From: JAMLHH01 sp037189845
Lineage (GTDB): Bacteria > Bacteroidota > Bacteroidia > Chitinophagales > JADIYW01
DNA length: 64,000 bases
Reading direction: 5' to 3'
Assembly: GCA_037189845.1 (NCBI GenBank)
Contig: JBBCIS010000006.1
Coordinates: 1 to 64,000 of the forward strand
Both the position numbers and the translations under genes were made by a program. The notes under the pieces were generated by a model. The model saw only the letters and a list, made by a program, of their open reading frames with translations. It was not told the origin of the DNA and made no database searches. Each line of letters starts with the position of its first letter. The stretch's first letter is position 1. Positions 17,285 through 26,597 of the stretch are shown here, piece after piece.

Positions 17285-18646
17285 GTGAAAAAAATACTAT
17301 TTCTCGTAGCAGTCTTAATACAATCTTTTAATTCGCTTCATGGTGCTGATATAAAACCAGGACATTTGGTAGATAAGGTTCAGATCATTGTAGATGATAA
17401 AATCATTCTGCACTCTGATATTGAAAATCAATTGCACCTGATGGCCAGGGAATTGAAAGAAATCAGCGATTCCAAATGCTATCTGGTAGAGCAGCTGGTG
17501 ATGAATAAAGTAATGACATCTCAGGCAGTGCTGGATAGTATTCCATTGAGCGATGAAGAAGTAGACAGTGAGCTGGACAGAAAGATCAACTACTACGTGA
17601 ATATGTTGGGTAGCAAGCAATTGTTTGAAGAGTATTACAATAAGCCAATAGAAGTCATTAAAGAAGATTTCAGAGAAGATATCAAAGACCAGATGCTGGC
17701 TCAGAGAATGCGGAACAAAATAGTCGAAGGTCTTTCAGTTACACCTACGGAAGTAAGAGATTATTTCAATAAAATACCTAAGGATAGCTTACCTTTTTAC
17801 AATACTGAATACGAAGTATCTCAGATTGTTGTCAAAGTAAAAATCGGAGAACAGCAACAGCAGATGGCCTTAAATAAGATTCTGGATCTGAAAAAAAGAG
17901 CAGATGAAGGAGAAGACTTTTCGTTGCTGGCTACGCTTTATTCAGAAGATCCGGGATCTGCAGTAGAAGGTGGTGAATTAGGGCTGATGCCGAGAGGTAC
18001 TTTTGTGCCTGAATTTGAAGCTGCGGCTTTTAAGCTGAAAGATGGTGAAATTTCTGACGTGGTAAAAACTCAGTTTGGTTATCACCTAATCAAATTGAAC
18101 AGGAGAATCGGAGAGCAGATAGATTGTAGTCATATCCTGATCAGATCGCAGGCAGCAAACAAAGACATGACTGAAGCAAAAGCAAAAGCAGACTCTATCA
18201 GAAATGAGATAGAAAATAAAACTATCACCTTTTTTGATGCTGTAAAATTATACTCAGATGACGAAATGTCAAAAGGAAATGGTGGCAGAGTGCTGAACTA
18301 TGAGACAGGAGGTACTATCATGGAACCACAGCAAATGGATCCTTATCTGTACAAGATGATAGAGAAATTAGATGTAGATGCTATCTCTTCAGTAGAGCCT
18401 TATCAGACACAGGACGGAAGCTATGCTTTCAGATTTGCAAAAGTAGATTCTAAAGTAGCTCCTCACGTAGCTAACCTGAGTCAGGATTATACCAAAATCT
18501 TAGAAGCTGCCAAGCTCGAAAAAGAACAAAGAACAATTGCTGACTGGATCAATCGCAGATCAAAAAAATCTTATATCTTCATCAATGATGACTACAGAGA
18601 TTGCCCGGGAGTACAAGCATGGATTACTGATAAAAATAAAAATTAG
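17285..18646 (+). CDS. SurA-like periplasmic peptidylprolyl isomerase
   Basis: The 453 residues comprise a signal peptide (MKKILFLVAVLIQSF-type), a SurA N-terminal chaperone region (VDKVQIIVDDKIILHSDIE to about residue 165) and a canonical parvulin domain. That domain has FSLLATLYSEDPGS, GGELGLMPRG and TQFGYHLIKL (about 170-275). A second, more divergent parvulin domain follows (about 280-390, SHILIRS, KLYSDDEMS, NGGRVLNYETGG). Its role is folding and delivery of outer-membrane proteins. The start is GTG at 17285; a weak -7 box TATCTTCG lies at 17256. moxR follows after three bases, so the two are in one operon. Confidence 0.9.
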   Translation: MKKILFLVAVLIQSFNSLHGADIKPGHLVDKVQIIVDDKIILHSDIENQLHLMARELKEISDSKCYLVEQLVMNKVMTSQAVLDSIPLSDEEVDSELDRKINYYVNMLGSKQLFEEYYNKPIEVIKEDFREDIKDQMLAQRMRNKIVEGLSVTPTEVRDYFNKIPKDSLPFYNTEYEVSQIVVKVKIGEQQQQMALNKILDLKKRADEGEDFSLLATLYSEDPGSAVEGGELGLMPRGTFVPEFEAAAFKLKDGEISDVVKTQFGYHLIKLNRRIGEQIDCSHILIRSQAANKDMTEAKAKADSIRNEIENKTITFFDAVKLYSDDEMSKGNGGRVLNYETGGTIMEPQQMDPYLYKMIEKLDVDAISSVEPYQTQDGSYAFRFAKVDSKVAPHVANLSQDYTKILEAAKLEKEQRTIADWINRRSKKSYIFINDDYRDCPGVQAWITDKNKN

Positions 18647-18649
18647 CCA

Positions 18650-19606
18650 ATGTTCCAGAGTGATGTTACAGGAATAGATCAGTTAGCAGAAAAATACAAG
18701 CTTCTCAGAAAGGAAGTAGCCAAAGTAATAGTCGGACAGGAAAGGACTGTCGATTTGGTTCTGTTATCTATTTTATGTGATAGTCACAGTCTCTTGGTGG
18801 GCGTTCCGGGTCTGGCTAAGACGTTGTTAGTTAAAACTATTGCGCAGGCGCTGGATCTGAATTTTAAAAGAATTCAGTTTACGCCTGATTTGATGCCGTC
18901 TGACATTATTGGAGCAGAAATTCTGGAGCAGAACACATTTAAATTCAATAAAGGTCCGCTATTTACAAATATTCTTTTGGCAGATGAGATCAACAGAACA
19001 CCGCCTAAAACTCAGGCAGCTTTGTTGGAAGCTATGCAGGAAAGAACCGTAACAGTAGCAGGAATTGAGTATAAGCTGGATTTACCTTTTTTCGTTTTAG
19101 CTACACAAAATCCTATCGAACAGGAAGGTACCTATCCTTTACCGGAGGCACAGCTGGACAGATTTATGTTCAATATTCAGCTGGGTTACCCATCTATTGA
19201 AGAAGAATTTCAGATTGTCAAAAGGACAACAGTGCTACAGGGAAATTCTATACAAAAAGTATTGGGTAAAGATGAAATCATTGCATTTCAGGAGCTGATC
19301 AGGAAAATGCCGGTTACGGATCATTTAATTGAATATGCTGTTAATTTAATCGTATCTACACGACCTGATTATGCAAAAGCAGCTCCGGTTGTGAAAGAAT
19401 ATATTTCCTGGGGGGCAGGGCCGAGAGCGTCGCAATCAATTGTATTGGCAGCTAAGGCTCACGCAGCTATACATGGTAAATATTCACCTGATATGGAAGA
19501 TGTCAAAGCTGTTTGCCTGCCAATCCTGAGCCACCGAATAATAAGAAATTTTAAAGCCGAAGCCGAAGGCATAAGTTTAGAAGAAATCGTCTCTAAAATT
19601 ATGTAA
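18650..19606 (+). CDS. MoxR-type AAA+ ATPase
   Basis: The 318-residue AAA+ protein has Walker A GVPGLAKT (51-58), Walker B ILLADEINR (109-116) with the sensor-like TPPKTQAALLEAMQE helix, sensor 1 LATQNPIEQEG and an arginine-bearing AQLDRF motif. MoxR proteins are chaperone-like ATPases that usually work with a VWA/DUF58 partner in cell-envelope or cofactor maturation. No DUF58 gene follows here; purF does. The tight spacing to the upstream isomerase suggests a role in envelope protein quality control. Confidence 0.93.
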   Translation: MFQSDVTGIDQLAEKYKLLRKEVAKVIVGQERTVDLVLLSILCDSHSLLVGVPGLAKTLLVKTIAQALDLNFKRIQFTPDLMPSDIIGAEILEQNTFKFNKGPLFTNILLADEINRTPPKTQAALLEAMQERTVTVAGIEYKLDLPFFVLATQNPIEQEGTYPLPEAQLDRFMFNIQLGYPSIEEEFQIVKRTTVLQGNSIQKVLGKDEIIAFQELIRKMPVTDHLIEYAVNLIVSTRPDYAKAAPVVKEYISWGAGPRASQSIVLAAKAHAAIHGKYSPDMEDVKAVCLPILSHRIIRNFKAEAEGISLEEIVSKIM

Positions 19607-19627
19607 CTTAGAGCTCAGGTTTTTATC

Positions 19628-21523
19628 ATGAGTGATATCATTAAACACGAGTGTGGCGTTGCGCTGATCAGACTACTCAAGCCCCTGTCTTATTACAAGG
19701 AAAAATACGGAGATATTCATTATGGTTTAACCAAAATGTACCTGTTGATGGAAAAACAGCACAACAGGGGACAGGATGGTGCAGGTTTGGCTACAGTAAA
19801 GCTGGACAGCAAGCCGGGATATCGTTATTACGATAGAATCCGTAGCGTAGAAAACAGAGCTATCAAAGACATTTTTGAATCTGTTTTCTCTCAGTTTTCT
19901 GCTTTGTCCGAAGAAGAAATAGAAGCTTTAAACGACATGGATTATGTCAAAGAGCAGTACCAGTTCATGGGAGAATTGCTGCTGGGGCATCTCCGGTATG
20001 GCACACATGGTGGTAACAGCATGCACAATTGCCACCCAAGGATCAGATCTAATAACTGGATGACCAGAACACTATTTGTCGCAGGTAATTTTAACATGAC
20101 AAATGTAAGCGATCTTTTCGATCACTTGGTAAATCTTGGTCAGTTCCCGAGAGAGATGTCAGATACGATGACTGTACTGGAAAAAATCGGGCATTTCCTC
20201 GATACAGAAAATCAAAGACTTTTTAAAAAATACAAAAGCGACGGTTTAGATAATATTCAGATCACCAATCTGATTGCTGACAACCTGAATCTCGAAAGAA
20301 TTCTAAAAGATTCAGCAGAAGATTTTGACGGGGGATATGTGATGGCCGGTATGGTAGGCCATGGCGATGCTTTTGTGTTGAGAGACCCTAACGGCATCAG
20401 ACCGGCATATTATTATCAGGACGATGAAATTGTAGTAGTAGCTTCCGAAAGACCTGCTATTCAGACATCAATGAATGTATCTAAGTCTAAAGTAAAAGAG
20501 CTTGAACCCGGAACAGCATTAATTATCAAGAAAGATGGAACTGTCAGCAATGTAAGATGCTTACCTGAAAGAGAAAGAAGCGCCTGTTCATTTGAAAGAA
20601 TATATTTCTCCAGAGGAAGCGATGCAGATATTTACCAGGAGAGAAAAAAATTGGGAAAGAAATTAGTTCCTGCTATTCTGGATAGAATCAATTACGATTT
20701 TGATAATACCGTATTTTCCTATATCCCTAACACTGCGGAAGTAGCATTTTATGGGATGATTGAGGAAATAAACAAGCAGGCTGTAACCTATAAATTCGAA
20801 CAGGCAAAAAAGGATAACTGGCCAGGCGAAAAACTAGAGAATGAGCTTCTTAAAATGCCGCGTATAGAAAAAATAGCAGTAAAAGATGCCAAGCTCAGAA
20901 CCTTTATCACAGAAGATAATTCCAGAAATGATCTGGTACATCACGTATATGATGTGACTTATGGAATAGTTAAAGATGAAGTGGATACACTGGTTGTTCT
21001 GGATGATTCTATAGTAAGAGGAACAACATTGAAAGAAAGTATTCTGACGATGTTGAGCAGACTGGAGCCAAAGAAAATTATTATTGTTTCATCCGCACCA
21101 CAAATCAGATTTCCGGATTGTTATGGAATAGATATGTCCAAAATGGGCTCATTTGTTGCATTCCATGCTACAATCGAATTGCTGAAAGAAAAAAATCTTT
21201 ACTATCATGTGGAAGAACTCTACCAAAGATGTCTGAAAGAGTTGGAAAAACCGGTAGATGAAATGCAGAATATTGTCCGGGAGATATACTCTCTGTTTAC
21301 AGCAGAAGAAATTTCCGGGAAAATAGCGGAAATTGTAACACCCAATAATATTCTTCCGGAAGTGGAGGTAATATATCAGACAATTGAGGGATTACATGAA
21401 GCATGTCCGGATAACAACGGAGATTGGTATTTCACCGGAAATTATCCTACACATGGAGGAAATAGAGTTGCACTCAGGGCCTTTGTGAATTATGTAGAAG
21501 GGAAGAATATTAGAGCTTATTAA
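19628..21523 (+). CDS. purF: Amidophosphoribosyltransferase (PurF type), long Bacteroidota form
   Basis: This is the first step of purine synthesis: PRPP and glutamine give phosphoribosylamine. The class II glutaminase nucleophile is Cys9 in HECGVALIRL, which would become the N terminus after removal of an eight-residue propeptide. The glutaminase signature QHNRGQDGAG and GHLRYGTHGG follow. The phosphoribosyltransferase PRPP loop is VVLDDSIVRGTT (near 456-467). At 631 residues it is longer than the enterobacterial enzyme (about 505), because of added segments in the middle and at the C terminus. It starts 21 bases after moxR and is probably cotranscribed. Confidence 0.88.
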   Translation: MSDIIKHECGVALIRLLKPLSYYKEKYGDIHYGLTKMYLLMEKQHNRGQDGAGLATVKLDSKPGYRYYDRIRSVENRAIKDIFESVFSQFSALSEEEIEALNDMDYVKEQYQFMGELLLGHLRYGTHGGNSMHNCHPRIRSNNWMTRTLFVAGNFNMTNVSDLFDHLVNLGQFPREMSDTMTVLEKIGHFLDTENQRLFKKYKSDGLDNIQITNLIADNLNLERILKDSAEDFDGGYVMAGMVGHGDAFVLRDPNGIRPAYYYQDDEIVVVASERPAIQTSMNVSKSKVKELEPGTALIIKKDGTVSNVRCLPERERSACSFERIYFSRGSDADIYQERKKLGKKLVPAILDRINYDFDNTVFSYIPNTAEVAFYGMIEEINKQAVTYKFEQAKKDNWPGEKLENELLKMPRIEKIAVKDAKLRTFITEDNSRNDLVHHVYDVTYGIVKDEVDTLVVLDDSIVRGTTLKESILTMLSRLEPKKIIIVSSAPQIRFPDCYGIDMSKMGSFVAFHATIELLKEKNLYYHVEELYQRCLKELEKPVDEMQNIVREIYSLFTAEEISGKIAEIVTPNNILPEVEVIYQTIEGLHEACPDNNGDWYFTGNYPTHGGNRVALRAFVNYVEGKNIRAY

Positions 21524-21572
21524 AATAAATTGGGTAAAATTTCCATATAATCATATAGTTTTTAAGAGAAAT

Positions 21573-21604
21573 TTGCATTTTTTAAAAACTCTCAAGTATA
21601 TTTG
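21573..21604 (+). promoter_or_regulatory. Strong promoter of the OmpA-like gene
   Basis: TTTG (TTG at 21573-21575 region) and TATATTTG (21597-21604) are separated by about 21 bases, a full Bacteroidota promoter match. It lies 38 bases before the ATG. The gene behind it uses highly biased codons and ends in a strong terminator, as expected for an abundant outer-membrane protein. Confidence 0.75.
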
Positions 21605-21641
21605 TGGCTAAATACCTGTCAAAATAAATAAATTAGAAATT

Positions 21642-23414
21642 ATGGGTTTAAGAAAAATTACTCTTTTGGGTTTCTTTTCTACGATGGTAGCCTTGCCAGT
21701 AGTTGCTCAGGATGCTGCTAAAAGTAGCGAAGAGGTAAACTACAACAGATTACCGGAGGAGTACTGGCCATTGGCTAGTCAAGTAAAGAAAAAGCATCAG
21801 GATCAGTTAGAGGCGTACATTAATGGAGACACATTATGGGCTCCTAGATTGAAAAGACAATTAGCAATTGGTGTTGGCGGGGGAGCTGCTATGATAAGCG
21901 GCGATGTTAAATCTGCTGGCGGATGGGGAACTTCTTTGTTTTTCAGACATAACATCAGCTATATCCTTTCTGCAAGATATGAATTCGGCTTTTATAGAAG
22001 CTGGGGACAAAATTATGAGCTAAGAAACCTGGGAGGAACAGCTCTGCGCAATAATACTTCATGGTATCCTAACAGCGCATACCGTGATAACAATTATCAT
22101 GCAGCAGGTGTAACATTTGCATTTGATAATTATAAGACAGATATCATGGACTTGCAGGCATCAGTGTTGATCAACCTGACCAACATCATGCTAATGCACC
22201 GTAAACAATCCCGTTTTAATCTTTATGCTCACGTAGGCGGGGGCTTAATGAACTATAAAACGTGGGTAGATGCTTTAGACGGAGACGGATTACCATACAA
22301 CTATAATCAAATAGCTGGTCAGATCGAAGCACTTCAACCTGGAAGCAAAAGAGACGGACAGGTAGCTCCTTCAGAAAGAAGAGACGTAAGAAAATATCTT
22401 TATGACAATGTTTACGGATCCAGACCAAGAGGACGTGACTATGAAACAGTAGCAGAAGGTCATACAAATGAGGAAAATATCTTTGGAAGAGTTTCTAACC
22501 TTGTAATTTCTGGAGGTCTTGGTGTTGAAGCGTTACTAGGTAAAAAGAAAAGAGTTTCTGTAGGTTTAGAGCATAAAGTGACTTTCACTAATGATGACTT
22601 GTTAGATGGAGTTAGATGGACAGAGCAAGGTGACCTGACAAGAGATTATGATACCTACCACTATGTTTCAGGTAAATTATCATTCTTCTTAGGAAATAAA
22701 AATAAACGTGCTATTCCAATGTGGTGGGATAATCCGCAAGCTGCTTACTTACGTAAATATGAAGCTCCCGGAGATCACTTCAAAGATTCTGACAATGACG
22801 GCGTAGATGACTTCTATGATGTTGAAGCAGATACTAAAGCAGATTGCCCTGTTGATTCTAAAGGTAGATTGTTGGATAGCGACGGTGACGGTTGTCCTGA
22901 TTGTGAGGATCCGGAACCATTCTCTTCCCCATTGTTACCAATCGTAGATTGTAAAAATGTTTATGACGGATTTGCAACTAAAGAATGTTGTGATGAAAAA
23001 GCAGTTGGAAAAGGAATTCCTGCAGTATTACCGGTTGTAGCTTTCGCTCCTGATCGTTATGGAGTTAACAAAGACCAATATGGTAACTTAGATCAGGTTG
23101 CTAAAATCATGCAAGATAATCCTGATGCTAAAATTGTAGTAAAAGGTATCTCAAGAAGCACTAAGAATGTTAAGTACAATGAGCAATTAGCGTGGTTACG
23201 TGCTAATGCGACAGTTGACTACTTAGTAGAGAAATATGGTATCTCTCGTGATAGATTCATCATCCAGTACACAGGTGAAACTATCAAATCTGAAGGTGGT
23301 GACTTTGATAAGTTCCAAAACAACAGAGTTGAGTTCCGTATCGCTGAAGAAGGTGAGACAGGATCAAGCAATCCTCCTGCTCCACATCCAGGCTACAAAG
23401 CAGGTAAAGAATAA
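21642..23414 (+). CDS. OmpA-family outer-membrane protein with thrombospondin-3-like repeats
   Basis: The 590 residues comprise a signal peptide ending at VVAQ, then a probable beta-barrel (about 65-370) with alternating aromatic strands. An Asp-rich calcium-binding linker follows, with DSDNDGVDD and DSDGDGCPDCEDPEP (about 380-425, type-3 thrombospondin-like). Last is an OmpA C-terminal peptidoglycan-binding domain (about 470-575), including NVKYNEQLAWLRANATVDYL and NNRVEFRI. It anchors the outer membrane to the wall and is probably abundant, given its strong promoter, biased codons and strong terminator. It is a single-gene unit. Confidence 0.92.
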   Translation: MGLRKITLLGFFSTMVALPVVAQDAAKSSEEVNYNRLPEEYWPLASQVKKKHQDQLEAYINGDTLWAPRLKRQLAIGVGGGAAMISGDVKSAGGWGTSLFFRHNISYILSARYEFGFYRSWGQNYELRNLGGTALRNNTSWYPNSAYRDNNYHAAGVTFAFDNYKTDIMDLQASVLINLTNIMLMHRKQSRFNLYAHVGGGLMNYKTWVDALDGDGLPYNYNQIAGQIEALQPGSKRDGQVAPSERRDVRKYLYDNVYGSRPRGRDYETVAEGHTNEENIFGRVSNLVISGGLGVEALLGKKKRVSVGLEHKVTFTNDDLLDGVRWTEQGDLTRDYDTYHYVSGKLSFFLGNKNKRAIPMWWDNPQAAYLRKYEAPGDHFKDSDNDGVDDFYDVEADTKADCPVDSKGRLLDSDGDGCPDCEDPEPFSSPLLPIVDCKNVYDGFATKECCDEKAVGKGIPAVLPVVAFAPDRYGVNKDQYGNLDQVAKIMQDNPDAKIVVKGISRSTKNVKYNEQLAWLRANATVDYLVEKYGISRDRFIIQYTGETIKSEGGDFDKFQNNRVEFRIAEEGETGSSNPPAPHPGYKAGKE

Positions 23415-23437
23415 GAATAAATTCTTAATTATATGAG

Positions 23438-23461
23438 AGGGGCGCATTTGCGCCCCTTTTT
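23438..23461 (+). terminator. Strong Rho-independent terminator of the OmpA-like gene
   Basis: AGGGGCGC, loop ATTT, and GCGCCCCT form an 8-bp GC-rich stem directly followed by a run of T (23457-23461). It lies 24 bases after the stop codon. Confidence 0.9.
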
Positions 23462-23660
23462 GTTTTCTTATGGTACCCTTTTTAACTTTGACTACTTAAT
23501 CATTAAATGGTAAGCACGCTAAACATACCTGTCATTGTCAGATACAGTTATTGAAGACTGTTTTTTGTTACAAATTATAAAATGATGTGATACCTGAAAG
23601 AAACTTTCAGTATATAATACGGATTGCCAAGAGTTTAAAAAATAGAAAACAGAGTATAAC

Positions 23661-23892
23661 TTCAACGAACAATCGTCCGAAGTTCTTTTGGTCCTTTTCT
23701 TTTAAAGAAAAGGACCAAAAGAATCGTCCCGCATAGCTATCGGGAGGCTTTTTGGCGACCCACATAGTCAAATCTTCAAAACTCCTCCTTAGGTCGTCAA
23801 ATTCGCCGAGGCGGAAAGATTTTAGGCTGTTTTCGTCCTGTGGGTACCCCACCTGCAAAACCTGTGGCGCAGAAAAGCGCGGCGATTTTGGT
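23661..23892. repeat. Intergenic repeat block with long perfect palindrome
   Basis: This non-coding block is centred on a 41-base palindrome (23683-23723): 20-base arms beginning TTCTTTTGGTCC flank a single T. It continues with TCCCGCATAGCTATCGGGA, a GGGTACCC-centred palindrome (23842-23849) and a GCGC-AGAAAA-GCGC hairpin (23867-23880). From memory this arrangement recurs between genes of many Bacteroidota and is often misread as an antisense gene ending in LLKEKDQKNF-like sequence. The short minus-strand frame across it should not be called a gene. Confidence 0.6.
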
Positions 23893-24204
23893 TAGAGTTT
23901 CAATTGTGTTACTCTTATTTGATATTCGTAATTACGTATTAATAAATTTGTTTCAATTAGTTATAGAGATTGTAATTTTAAAATAGACCAATATTTTAAA
24001 ATTTTACAATCGTTAATGCCTTGTCCCGAAAGTTTACAGTAGTCAGATAGAACAATGATCCGCCTTCGGCGGAGAAATTGGTCTATATTGAATGTCTTAT
24101 TGGTATAAGGTAAGGATTTATACAGAGAGCCACATAAATGCACTGTCTCATTTTAAAACAGGGACATCAAGAGTAATATTCTCAACGTAATACAAGAAAG
24201 TGGA
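23893..24204. other. Remainder of the spacer before the ureohydrolase-like gene
   Basis: About 310 AT-rich bases contain one GC-rich mini-hairpin (CCGCC-TTC-GGCGG, 24060-24072) and no supported gene. With the palindromic block it completes a gene-free gap of about 790 bases after the OmpA-like gene. Confidence 0.4.
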
Positions 24205-25350
24205 TTAATTGTTTTTGCTGAATTCTTTTACCCATCTTTCAGGGATCTCATTATTGATAGCTGTGAGATAATCGTTATAAGAACAGGGTACCATTTTATA
24301 GATTTTCTTTTTTGTTCCCATCTGTAATACAGGTATGTGAAACCACCATCTGTCGCTTTTTTTGCTCTTCAAAAAGATAATTTCATTGTCCTGCTCTTCT
24401 ACATTAATGATGAATTTCTGGAAGTTCTTTTCATCTACCACCGGATAATCCTGTCTACGGATGGTCACACCTTCTATAAAGTACCATATCATCTGCGCTA
24501 TGCCTATAGCCGTGATGCTTCTATCGTCGAATTCGGGGTTGTAATTGAAAATACCTACAGAAGACAGCTTGTCTGAAGCGCCTGCAAATCTCATGATCTG
24601 ACATGCTTCATCAGAGAAAAAACCATTTGGGCTCGGCGCTACATATCCGGGTGCATCACATGCTTTGATAGCACTGATATTAAATGAAAGCAGATCAGCA
24701 TCTCTTACCAGAGGTTCTACTTCCATCATATTTTCTCTCAGGACTCCCAATCTGAAAGTTTCCATTTGCATTTGCTCGAGAATATCAATATCTCTCCCGT
24801 GATTGAAATAAGTTTGATATCCTAAGAGCTTGAAATCTCTGATACGGTTCGGTTTTTCTGTAAACAATCTGAACAGATAATTGGATTCGTGTACTGCTGA
24901 CTCTTCCTCCGGTTCTATGATGACAATTCTTTCATCGACCACAGTCATGTCAAGCATAACATCATCATTGCTCATACCCTGATACTGACCCAGCGTGAGG
25001 CTCATATCTCCCCCCAGGATAATGCTGATGATCTGCTTTTGATAGAGTACTTTTACCACTTCTTTCAGTGCAATAATAGTATCAGAAAAGTCGTAACCCG
25101 GAAGAATATTCCCCAAATCAATGATAGGAATATTGAGGTCAAAGTTATGCAGCTTATATAGTTGCTTCCGGATGTAATCGGCTCCGGTTTCACAACCACT
25201 GTTTTCTGCGTGACCTCTGGAGTCCATAACGCCTATAATAGCTATTTTAAAGTTTTCAAGCTCTTCATCATTTCCGGTATAGAAGTAAATAGGTTTACCA
25301 TGTACCTGATAATGATGATCTTCAATAGGTTTTATGTAGTCCGTCAACAT
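24205..25350 (-). CDS. Ureohydrolase-fold protein lacking metal ligands (arginase/formimidoylglutamase-like)
   Basis: The 381-residue protein keeps the ureohydrolase frame, but the Mn2+ ligands are gone. The first motif reads GGDMSLTLG (113-121) where active enzymes have GGDHS. The DxHxD motif is replaced by VVDERI (137-142), and the SxDxDxxDP motif by SFNISAIKACDAP (222-234). Without these residues it should not hydrolyse arginine, agmatine or formimidoylglutamate by the known route. Databases often label such proteins formimidoylglutamase. It may be a structural or regulatory homologue kept in Bacteroidota. It stands alone on the minus strand, upstream of the PAS-LytTR gene direction. Confidence 0.72.
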   Translation of the reverse strand: MLTDYIKPIEDHHYQVHGKPIYFYTGNDEELENFKIAIIGVMDSRGHAENSGCETGADYIRKQLYKLHNFDLNIPIIDLGNILPGYDFSDTIIALKEVVKVLYQKQIISIILGGDMSLTLGQYQGMSNDDVMLDMTVVDERIVIIEPEEESAVHESNYLFRLFTEKPNRIRDFKLLGYQTYFNHGRDIDILEQMQMETFRLGVLRENMMEVEPLVRDADLLSFNISAIKACDAPGYVAPSPNGFFSDEACQIMRFAGASDKLSSVGIFNYNPEFDDRSITAIGIAQMIWYFIEGVTIRRQDYPVVDEKNFQKFIINVEEQDNEIIFLKSKKSDRWWFHIPVLQMGTKKKIYKMVPCSYNDYLTAINNEIPERWVKEFSKNN

Positions 25351-25441
25351 AAGTATTGCTTATTCAGCATAAAAATAAATTTTCAAAGTGGTAAAATACC
25401 CTTGAATTATTCACATTCATTGAAAAGCTGAAATGATCCTG

Positions 25442-26584
25442 CTATCTGTTGATGATGGACATGAGCTTTGGTCTGTAATTCCTGCTTACCGGAAATGTCA
25501 ACTCATTAACCACAAGTTGATTTGTGGTGACTTTATTGATCATGCTGAGATTGATAATATGAGAACGATGTATTTGGAAAAATAAGTTTTCAGGTAGAAT
25601 TTCCTTGAATTTGTACAGCGTAGTGTAGTGAATATATGGAGGAATTCTGTTGTTGGTATAGATCTGAATATAGTCTCTCATGGAGCTGACAGCTACGATA
25701 TCTTTAATAGGCAGCTTAATGTGTTGATTGTGTTGTTTTATAAATACAAAATCTTCTTCAGTAAAATTTTTCTCCTTGCTTTCAACTTTCGGGAAAATAT
25801 ATTCATTGTCTTTGGGATCAAAGATATTAATCACATTTCCGGAAATAGCAATAAGGTTTTTCTTGTCATCAATAATAGGAAACATGATTGTCAGAATATA
25901 CAATTTCTCCGTTTCATCCTTTCTGGTAAAGCTATAGATGGATTGGTACCCGTTTTTACTCTCCGCTACCTTTTTGATAATATTGCTGGTAGAAAACTTT
26001 TCTTTCGACTGTATCAATTCTCCAAATTCGTCTATAGAAGGTTCTGTTTCATAGCCGTGCATTTTTTTTACCTCTTCAGACCAGTGTAATTTGTTCAGCC
26101 TGATATCGTAATAAAAAGTCCCTACAGAGCCACTGCCATAGGCTTGCTTTAAAATTTTATTGGAAGATTTATTTGCATAATTTTCAATCTCTTCTGAGGA
26201 AATGGCATCCACACAACCCAAATATTTGTAAACATTATTTGGCTCGTCAAAATAGCAGACTCCTTTACTTCTCATGAAGACAGGAAGCCCCTTTTTGTTT
26301 TTGAAAACCTTCTTAAATTCATAATGTCCGGGATTTTTCCTGATCTGCTTGAAGATGGAATACACATTGTTTTTATATTCTTCATCAAAAAAACTATTTG
26401 CTTTTCCCTCATTATTTTCGACCTCTTTAGCAGTAAAGCCTAAAATCTCTGTAATATAATCATCAAAGAAAATCGGATACAATTTGTTGTTCCTGAACTC
26501 AATCTGATAAAAATAGAAATTGGTATTTATTTCTTTTATATCCTGTTGATGGTTTTCTTTTATATTTATCTTAAAGATATCCAT
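25442..26584 (-). CDS. PAS-PAS-LytTR transcriptional regulator (no receiver)
   Basis: The 380 residues hold two PAS-like sensor domains (about 15-130 and 145-260, the second with FYYDIRLNKLHWSEEVKKMHGYE) and a C-terminal LytTR DNA-binding domain (about 285-380, IKLPIKDIVAVSSMRDYIQIYT and FFQIHRSHIINL). The protein therefore couples ligand or redox sensing directly to DNA binding, without phospho-transfer. It has no membrane segment. I start it at ATG 26584, which gives a 13-base gap to the upstream phosphodiesterase; the longer frame begins with TTG at 26626 and would overlap that gene. Confidence 0.82.
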   Translation of the reverse strand: MDIFKINIKENHQQDIKEINTNFYFYQIEFRNNKLYPIFFDDYITEILGFTAKEVENNEGKANSFFDEEYKNNVYSIFKQIRKNPGHYEFKKVFKNKKGLPVFMRSKGVCYFDEPNNVYKYLGCVDAISSEEIENYANKSSNKILKQAYGSGSVGTFYYDIRLNKLHWSEEVKKMHGYETEPSIDEFGELIQSKEKFSTSNIIKKVAESKNGYQSIYSFTRKDETEKLYILTIMFPIIDDKKNLIAISGNVINIFDPKDNEYIFPKVESKEKNFTEEDFVFIKQHNQHIKLPIKDIVAVSSMRDYIQIYTNNRIPPYIHYTTLYKFKEILPENLFFQIHRSHIINLSMINKVTTNQLVVNELTFPVSRNYRPKLMSIINR

Positions 26585-26597
26585 TCCTTTTTTTGAT

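Noticed and set aside
23607..23858. Minus-strand 83-codon frame ending in a KEKDQKNF-like sequence
   Set aside because: It is the translation of the palindromic intergenic block. Its apparent conservation across genomes would follow from DNA repeat conservation, and it has no ribosome site or promoter.
24205..25350. Naming the gene arginase or formimidoylglutamase (hutG)
   Set aside because: All three metal-binding motifs are altered, so a catalytic name would be misleading.
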